This document shows positions 1 to 6,200 of a stretch of DNA of 7,054 nucleotides, in pieces (position 1 is the first letter of the stretch; each line of letters starts with the position of its first letter). The position numbers and the translations under genes were made by a program. The stretch is from Halobacteriales archaeon (lineage in GTDB: Archaea > Thermoplasmatota > E2 > JACPAO01 > JAHFTW01), in contig JAIVGU010000210.1 of assembly GCA_020201445.1 (NCBI GenBank), forward strand, positions 1 through 7,054. Direction: 5' to 3'. The notes beneath the pieces are model-generated. The model was not told the origin of the DNA and did no database searches. It saw only the letters and a list, made by a program, of their open reading frames with translations.

Positions 1-3000
1 CCCTCAACCCGCCCGCGGCCGGTGACTACGTCATCCATGCCGTGACGTCTTGGCCAGGGGCGGCCTCCCAGCAGCACCCGCTGGCCAACCTGGAGGTCTC
101 CAACCAGGGGCCGGAGGTGCATGCCAACCCGCTGCCCAGCGCCTGGTGGAAGGGTGGCGCTGCCATTCCCTTCGGTGGCACGGTTGAGGATCACGGCCAT
201 GGCCTCTCTCGCCTCGCGCTGCGCCTGGTCGACGGTCGCCCGGAGTGCGCGGGAGGCCCCAACTGCATCCTGACGGTCTTCGCCCCCCGGCTCCTGCTCT
301 CCAGCGGCTGCGCGGAGGCGAGTTGTGCCATCGAGGCCGTCCCGGCGTTCCCCAGCCAGCAGGTCGCGAGCATCCAGTGCCCGGTCGGCATGTGCACCCT
401 GCAGCCTGACCAGTTCGAGGTGGTGCAGCAGGTCGAGGCGGTCCTCCGCACCGACACCCCGCAGGCCGGTGTGTCGCAGTGGTCGGTCCTCCTCCAGCCC
501 GACGACCTTTTCGTCGGCGGCCCCATGCGCGTCCAGGCCCAGATGACGGACGGGCACGGCGCCACCGGCCCCTGGACCGACCTGCCCGTCGGCGTGCCCG
601 CGCCCGGGCCCCTTGGATTGGACGCTGGGGCGCCGCGGCTGGTGAGCCTCACTACGGTGGGCAACGCCACGGACACCAACCAGGACTTCCCCATCCTCTT
701 CACGGCCCGGCTGCGCGACTGCGCCGCGGCGACCACAATCTCCTGCCCCCCCGGCTCCGGCATCGACCTGGCGAGCCTGAGCCTGCTGCTGCGCGGGCCC
801 GGGCAGGTCACGGTCCTCCAGCCCACCACGGCGGCGCTGGTGGGCGGCGAGCTCGTGGCCACCTTCACCTGGACCGGCACCGGCCGGCCCGCGCCGGGCG
901 CCTACCGTGTCATGGTGCAGGCCGCGGACCAGGCCGGGAACCTGCTCACCACCAACCCCGGCATGGCGGTCCGCGTTGACTTCAAGGAGCCTGACCTGAG
1001 CGGGCTCACCTTCACGCTGCCGCAGGGGCAGGCCGCCGTCAAGCCGGGCGACACCGTTGTGGTCAGCCTGCACGCCGAGGACTTCCCCGAGCCCTCCTCC
1101 ACCGCCCCCTCCGGCGTCGCCAACGTCACGGTCGCCGTCGGCGGCACGGTGGCCGCACTGGCGCTTGGCGCGCCGAACCAGTGGGAAGGCAATGTGACGG
1201 TGCCGGCCGGCCTGCTCGGCCCCGGGATGCCGCAGGGAGCCCCGGTCCCCTTCAGGCTCACCGTGCGCGACGCCGCCGGCAACGTGGCCCTGATGAACCG
1301 GTCGTTCTCCTACTACACGCCGCCGCCCACCGCCGCCGCCCTCAACCGGGCGCTGCGCGACACCAACGTCGAGTACACCTGGACGGCGGACCGCCCCCTG
1401 CAGGCCGTGCAGGCGCAGGCCTGGCCCACTGCCCACCCCGCCCAAGTGGTGGAGGGGCAGCTCACGGCGAGCGGGCTGGACTACCGCGTGGCCTTCACCG
1501 GGCTGGCGCCGGACACCAACCACACCGCCGCCATCGTGCTGCGCGACCCCGCCGGCAACCCGCTGGCGCTCCCCCTCACGCCGTTCCGCACCTTCGTCCG
1601 CGTCAACTCGACGCTCGACAAGGTGGTGGTGCTGGACGGCACGCTCTCCCGCACGGTGCAGGTCGACGTGACCCTGAAGGAGCCGGTGGCCGGCACGCTC
1701 CGGCTCTTCACTGCGCCGGGCAACAGCACGCCGGTCGACACGGTCCTGGTCGACGTGCAGCAGCAGGAGGCCTCCGTGGTGGCCACGCTCCGGCTGAACA
1801 CGACCGCCGCCTACCCGCTCAGCAGCCAGGGCGCCATCGAGGTCCACCCGTGGATCCAGTACGAGGCGGGCGCCACCCTCCTCACCCAGCCGCTGACCCT
1901 GCGCGTCGACAACCGCGCCCCTACGCTGGCCATCCACGCGGTGGGCGCCGTGCCGCGCAACGGCTGGTACAACCGCAGCCTGGAGATCGACGCGGGCGCC
2001 GTCGACGACACCGGCCCCCTCAACCTCACCGGCTCCATCGACGGCGCGCTGCCCAAGCCGATGCCGGTGCGGCTGCTGGACGAGGGGGAGTTCTCCGTCG
2101 CCGTCATCGCCCTCGACGGGGCGGTGCCGCCCAACCGCGCCGACGGCACGGCCACGTTCCGCATCGACCGCACCCCGCCCACCCTGTACGCCAACCTCAC
2201 CCGGCAGGCCACCAACGAGCCGAAGGTCGGGCTGCTGGTGCAGGCGAAGGACCCGGGCGACCTGGCCAGCGGCATCGAGGCCTTCCGCGTCCGCATCGAC
2301 GACGACCCGGCCGGCCCCTGGCTGCCCCAGGCTCCCCAGGAGGTCGCCCTGCCCGCTGAGGATGGCGCGCACTGGGTCGGCGTCCAGGCCATCGACCAGG
2401 CGGGCAACCTCCGCTCCGTCTCCTCGTCGGTGCTCCTCGACACCAAGCCGCCCGAGGTGCTGCGCCTGCAATGGTTCGGGACCGCCCGCGACGGCGCCCG
2501 CATGCTGCAGTTCGTCGCCCGCGACCGCATCCACGACGCCCCCCGGCCCGCCGGCATCGACGCCCTCCGCTTCATCGCGGGCGACCACGTGGCCGCGCCC
2601 TGGGTCAACACCACCGGCGTCGGCACGGCCGCCGTCCCCACGAACACCAGCCTCGAGGGCATGACCATCCAGTTCCGCGACGCCGCAGGCAACCTCGGCG
2701 ACCCGGTCCCGCTGCCGCCGTGGTCCCCGCCCCCCGCCGACCAGGACGCGCAGGCGGAGTCGGCCACCGCGCCCGGCCCCTGGCTGGCGCAGTCCCCCGC
2801 GGTGAGCCCCGCCGTGGGCGACAGCACCACCCCGTTCACCTTCACGGTGGTCGCGCGGCCGTGGCACGGCAAGGCCCCTGACGCCGTCGAGGTCCACATC
2901 GCGGGCGAGGCGCACGCCATGGAGCCCAAGGGCGCCCCCGCCAAGGATGGCTCCCGCCTCTACGCCGCGGACATCCACCTCCCCCCGACCGACGTCGCCA

Positions 3001-3200
3001 ACCCCCACCGCTTCCAGGTCCGCCTGCTCTACGGGGAGCAGGAGGTCGTCAGCCAGGACGCCACCGGCCCGACGGTGCTGTCCCTCAGCCCCGCGCCCCC
3101 CGGCACGGAGGCCAAGAAGACCCCCGCCACCCCGGCCCTCTGGGCGCTCGCGGCCCTTGTCGCCGCCGTTGCGCTCCGCCGCAGGAGAGATGCACGATGA
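1..3200 (+). CDS. Large surface protein with Ig-like repeats and C-terminal membrane anchor (5' partial)
   Basis: The frame is already open at base 3, and the first residues (AGDYVIHAV) are the end of a beta-sandwich, so the GTG at 42 is internal and the true start lies upstream. The visible 1065 residues contain a Cys-bearing N-terminal part (bases about 90-760), then a series of Ig-like modules marked by D-x-A-G-N turns and D-x-x-x-P linkers (about 900-2700). A Pro-rich linker (2703-2738), a separate terminal beta-domain (about 2793-3098), and a hydrophobic helix followed by RRRRDAR complete it. I count 13 N-x-S/T sequons and eight cysteines, all eight in the first quarter, as expected for an exported glycoprotein. 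No catalytic motif is visible. Role inferred: structural, adhesive or ligand-binding surface protein held in the membrane by its C-terminus. It overlaps the next gene by 4 bases. Exact family and ligand are not recognisable; coding status is very secure. Confidence 0.95.
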   Translation, partial: LNPPAAGDYVIHAVTSWPGAASQQHPLANLEVSNQGPEVHANPLPSAWWKGGAAIPFGGTVEDHGHGLSRLALRLVDGRPECAGGPNCILTVFAPRLLLSSGCAEASCAIEAVPAFPSQQVASIQCPVGMCTLQPDQFEVVQQVEAVLRTDTPQAGVSQWSVLLQPDDLFVGGPMRVQAQMTDGHGATGPWTDLPVGVPAPGPLGLDAGAPRLVSLTTVGNATDTNQDFPILFTARLRDCAAATTISCPPGSGIDLASLSLLLRGPGQVTVLQPTTAALVGGELVATFTWTGTGRPAPGAYRVMVQAADQAGNLLTTNPGMAVRVDFKEPDLSGLTFTLPQGQAAVKPGDTVVVSLHAEDFPEPSSTAPSGVANVTVAVGGTVAALALGAPNQWEGNVTVPAGLLGPGMPQGAPVPFRLTVRDAAGNVALMNRSFSYYTPPPTAAALNRALRDTNVEYTWTADRPLQAVQAQAWPTAHPAQVVEGQLTASGLDYRVAFTGLAPDTNHTAAIVLRDPAGNPLALPLTPFRTFVRVNSTLDKVVVLDGTLSRTVQVDVTLKEPVAGTLRLFTAPGNSTPVDTVLVDVQQQEASVVATLRLNTTAAYPLSSQGAIEVHPWIQYEAGATLLTQPLTLRVDNRAPTLAIHAVGAVPRNGWYNRSLEIDAGAVDDTGPLNLTGSIDGALPKPMPVRLLDEGEFSVAVIALDGAVPPNRADGTATFRIDRTPPTLYANLTRQATNEPKVGLLVQAKDPGDLASGIEAFRVRIDDDPAGPWLPQAPQEVALPAEDGAHWVGVQAIDQAGNLRSVSSSVLLDTKPPEVLRLQWFGTARDGARMLQFVARDRIHDAPRPAGIDALRFIAGDHVAAPWVNTTGVGTAAVPTNTSLEGMTIQFRDAAGNLGDPVPLPPWSPPPADQDAQAESATAPGPWLAQSPAVSPAVGDSTTPFTFTVVARPWHGKAPDAVEVHIAGEAHAMEPKGAPAKDGSRLYAADIHLPPTDVANPHRFQVRLLYGEQEVVSQDATGPTVLSLSPAPPGTEAKKTPATPALWALAALVAAVALRRRRDAR
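927..2693 (+). repeat. Protein-level array of Ig-like modules (D-x-A-G-N / D-x-x-x-P signatures)
   Basis: Five D-x-A-G-N turns, typical of the last strands of bacterial and archaeal Ig-like domains, begin at 927, 1269, 1545, 2394 and 2679. Spacings are 342, 276, 849 and 285 bases. The 849 gap equals about three units of 283, and it holds degenerate units whose linkers DNRAP (1908), DRTPP (2166) and DTKPP (2439) keep an 86-91 residue step. DFKEP at 978 is the same type of linker. The repeat is visible in protein only; the DNA copies have diverged too far to look like a nucleotide repeat. Such arrays usually act as rigid spacers or binding stalks. Confidence 0.7.
2793..3098 (+). other. Terminal beta-domain of surface protein 1
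   Basis: After the Pro-rich linker comes a domain unlike the upstream Ig units. Its core is VEVHIAGEAHAM (2886-2921), then a segment with charged turns, a strand around HRFQVRLLYGEQEV, and a closing GPTV (3066-3077). From memory, this order (hydrophobic strand with an 'xVxIDGxxxxM' pattern, a 'YxxxxxLPPGxHxFxF' strand, and a GP-V ending) recurs near the C-termini of surface proteins in Thermoplasmatota and some bacteria, often just before the anchor. The role is unknown; a membrane-proximal spacer is the simplest inference. Confidence 0.5.
3132..3197 (+). other. C-terminal membrane helix and Arg-rich tail
   Basis: Codons 3132-3176 encode PALWALAALVAAVAL, an Ala/Leu/Val stretch of about 15 residues, directly followed by RRRRDAR and the stop. 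The segment before it (EAKKTPAT) is polar and Pro/Thr-containing. This is the layout of archaeal C-terminal sorting tails, but the PGF triplet of PGF-CTERM is absent, there is no LPxTG, and the cysteine expected in MYXO-CTERM is missing. It is either a simple stop-transfer anchor with the tail inside the cell or a lineage-specific sorting signal. Confidence 0.7.
3183..3187 (+). promoter_or_regulatory. Shine-Dalgarno site (AGGAG) for surface protein 2
   Basis: AGGAG ends nine bases before the ATG at 3197, a normal spacing. It lies inside the coding sequence of the upstream gene, in the AGG AGA arginine codons of the C-terminal tail. It favours 3197 over the out-of-frame ATG at 3190, which is too close to the site and opens a frame that does not look like real protein. 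Confidence 0.8.
3197..3200 (+). other. ATGA stop/start overlap
   Basis: The TGA stop of surface protein 1 (3198-3200) overlaps the ATG of surface protein 2 (3197-3199). With the strong ribosome binding site just upstream, this arrangement implies one transcript and probable coupling by termination-reinitiation. It also excludes a promoter or terminator between the two genes. Confidence 0.85.
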
Positions 3201-3283
3201 AACCCCTCAAGCCTGCCTTCCGGAACGCCGCCTTCGCCGTCGCCTTCGTGGCCATCCTCGTGGCCGCGGACCTGGCCTCGGGC
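3197..3283 (+). other. N-terminal signal peptide or signal anchor of surface protein 2
   Basis: The first ten residues carry three basic residues (K2, K5, R9) and precede a hydrophobic core AAFAVAFVAILVAA (residues 11-24). Possible cleavage sites are after A24 (V-A-A) or after G29 (A-S-G). There is no lipobox cysteine and no twin arginine. The core is rather short, which favours cleavage, but an uncleaved anchor cannot be ruled out. Confidence 0.75.
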
Positions 3284-6200
3284 GTCGACCTGCTGCAGCA
3301 GCTGCCGCTGCCCAGCTCCGCCTCCGCGCTGCGCCGCTTCCAGCAGGACGTCGAGCGCCTCTGGCAGGGCGGCGGCGGGCAGGTCCTCTTCGCCGACGAC
3401 TTCAGCACCTACACCGCGGACTGGCTGGCCCGCCAGGGGGCCGGCCTGCCCGGCTACCACGGGGGCGCGCTGCCGGAAAGCGGCGACAGCCCCGACCGCT
3501 GGGCGCAGGATCTCTACCGTTGGGGGCACGCCGCCATCGCCCTGGCGTCCGCCGACGGCTGGAGCATGGACCACGATGGCTACACCCAGTTCGGCGACCC
3601 GGCGGTCGGCTACCCGGTCGGCGTGCAGTCGGAGCTGGTCTCGCCCGTCATCGACCTGCGCGGCCTGCCCGCCGTGGCGGACGATGCGCAGGCGCGGCTC
3701 TCGGCCAACCCCGACCCGCTGGGGCGGGGGAGCCGGCAGTGTCCCCCTTCAGGCATCGACCCGCTCGCCGCCATCAACTCGCCGTCCTGCGGACTCTCCG
3801 ACCAGGGCACCAACGCCACGGCGGCACTAGGCTTCGGCGATGGCCGCGAGACCTACAGTCCGATCCGAAAGGCCACCGCCGCGCTGCGCGTGCGCCACGC
3901 CTACGGCTTCCATGTTGACCCCAACATTGGGTTCATGGACGGAGGCCGCATCGTGGTCGCCACCCTCGACCCCAGCACCCAAACCTGGAGCCCCTGGGCT
4001 GGCCTGACCCCCACTGACCGCGTCCTGCAACTGGATGGCGAGCAGATGCGGGTGCGCACCAACCCGGAGGACAGCGCCGTTCCCCTCGAGGTGCGGGCGC
4101 GCCACAACGTGACGCAGCCGGGCCTGCTGTCAGGGAACCCCGGCATCGGTGCCGAGGTCATCGTGGGCGACCAGCAAACGGTGCCGGTCGATGGGCAGAA
4201 CCCTCAGAACCTTCCCCTGCCACAACCAGAGACCCGCAATCTCGACCCCCATCTCTACCAAGGCACCATCGTGGCCAGCGGCTCGGCGGGCAACCGCTGG
4301 CGTGGCTTTGGCGGCGACTCGGGCGGCATGGTGGATTCCATCTTTGACCTCTCCGCCTTCGCGGGGCGCCTCGTCCGCATCGGGTTCCAGGCTGCCACCT
4401 CTCCCGGCGACGAGCCTTTGGTCGAGGAGGCCGGCTGGCGGCTCGACGAACTCGAGGTGCACGCCGTGGGCACCCCCACGGTCCAGGTGATCGGGCTCGC
4501 GGAGCCGGGCAACGGGGCGGCGATTCCCCCCGGCAGCGATGTGCGCCCCACGGTCATTCTGCAGAACACCGGCGCGGACCCCGTTGAGGTGGTCGTCGCT
4601 GCCACCGCGGGCAGCCAGGCCGGCAGCCAGCGGACGCGCCTCAGTGTCGGCCCCCTCGGCCGCATCCATCTCGCCACTGGCGTCTCCTTCACGGACATCG
4701 AAGCTGGGCTCGTCCCCGTCGAGGTCTTCGTCCGCCAAGTGGTCCAAGGAACGGGCGCGGGCGCGGCGGATGCGCAGTTGCCTGCCACCACGACCGCCCG
4801 CTTCCACTTCCTGGCCGCAGAGGCATCGGGGTGGGAGGCAGGACGTCCGAGTTTCTACCCGGACGGCGTGGAGCGGGAGAAGGCGACCAAGCTCGTCGTG
4901 CGTGGGCAGAAGGCCAACATCACCGTCCCGCTCGAGAACGTCGGCACCGCGCCGGTGCACGTCGCCCTCGGTTCCTCGAGGTTTGTGGATGGCGACCGCG
5001 TCGTCGTCGCGGGGGACATCCGGGCCGTGATGGTCGACGAGTCGGGCACGGAGTACGGCACGATGACTCCCCTCAACTCTGGGGCGGAGGTCGACCTGCC
5101 CGTCTCCCGCGCCATCGCCGGCACCCAGGGAACCCCCATGGCAGCCCGCGTCGCGACGTGGCAGTGGTCGGGCTCCGACGTGGCGCGCGCCCTGCGCCTC
5201 CAGGTCGTCGACGGCGCCCAACATGTCCTGCGCGAGGGTGGGGACGTGATGGTGCAGACCGTCGCGCCCAACCCGCTGGACATCGACTTCAACAACCGCT
5301 GGAACTTCACGGCTGGCACCCCCTCCTGCACCCGCCTGGTGGAGTGGGGGGGGCAGCAGGGCGTCGTGCAGTGCCCGGCCGGGCAGGCGCGCGTCGCCAG
5401 CGCCGTCCGCCGCCTGTTCGACATCGACCTCTTCCGCGGCAATGAGACCAGCCTGCTGGTCGCCTACCGCGGAGGCCCCATCCACGCCTTGGTGCAGGCT
5501 GTGCAGGCCACCACCGGTGCGCCCGACCCCCTGCCGCCCGCTGGCGCCGTCTGGCAAACCCGCGGGGAGCAGGTCTTCAACGCCTCGTCCGCGTGGACGA
5601 CCGTTGCGGTGGACGGGCCGCAGCTGCCCCCCGGTTTCGTCGGCCACGTCCGGCTGGTCCTCGAGTCCGTGGGCACGACCGGCTTCGAGCTCGACGAGGC
5701 AGGCCTCTACCTCAAGCTCCGCAACAGCCACGGCGGCGAGGTGAGCGTGCCCTTGGTAGCCGACCGCTTCGACGTCACCCTCCAGCCATCCCGGGACGCC
5801 ATTCTTCCAACGGAGCCGTCTGGGCTGGTCGTGCTCGACGGCATCGACGAAAGCACACAGTCGGTTGGATCAACTGAAGATGCTGTCGTAGGAACCCTGC
5901 GTCCATTTGGAATCAAGGTGGAAAACAGCCCGAACAGGACCCGCTTCCTGGAGGACTCGGTGCTGACGCTCGAGCAGCCAATTAACCTCGCGGGGCTTGG
6001 GCGGCCTGTCCTCAGCTTCCGCCACTGGCTCGACACTGGCTTCCATGGCACCGCGACCGTCGAGGTGGCACCCGCTGGCACGGTACGGGATGTCGCAGCC
6101 CTTGTGACAGATGCTGGGCCCGGGACAGCGGGCGGGTGGCGTGTCGTGGCGCGCTTCAACGGCACGGACACAGGCAGGGACACACTCCCTGCCCTGGTAT

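Noticed and set aside
42..44. GTG as start of protein 1
   Set aside because: The frame is open upstream to the window edge and the upstream residues form a natural beta-strand ending (AGDYVIHAV), with no signal peptide after the GTG. The gene simply begins before the window.
1181..2359. 392-residue plus-strand open frame in another phase
   Set aside because: Arg/Pro/Gly/Ala-rich translation with no recognisable fold, overlapping the clear Ig-like coding frame.
1811..2944. 377-residue open frame on the minus strand
   Set aside because: Antisense to the Ig-like array of protein 1; low-complexity Ser/Arg/Ala/Pro composition typical of a GC-rich shadow frame.
3190..3192. ATG seven bases upstream as start of the second gene
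   Set aside because: It is out of frame with the signal-peptide frame and only two bases after AGGAG, too close for a normal start.
2947..3918. Plus-strand frame spanning the junction of the two genes
   Set aside because: Its Arg/Pro/Ala-rich product is a shadow; it crosses the well-supported stop at 3200, the ribosome binding site and the signal sequence of the next gene.
4313..4327. GDSGG string suggesting a chymotrypsin-like serine protease
   Set aside because: There is no matching His and Asp context. The string sits just before FDLSAFAG, where jelly-roll modules commonly have a G-x-S-G-G/W turn, so it is a fold motif and not an active site.
4610..4630. Short direct repeat GGCAGCCAG twice
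   Set aside because: Two nine-base copies coding for Gly-Ser-Gln within protein 2; too short and isolated to be more than chance or codon repetition.
4130..5731. 533-residue open frame on the minus strand
   Set aside because: It lies wholly inside the second gene, opposite codons rich in G/C, where antisense stops are rare. Its translation is rich in Gly, Arg, Ala and Asp with no domain-like pattern, whereas the plus frame shows signal sequence and repeated modules.
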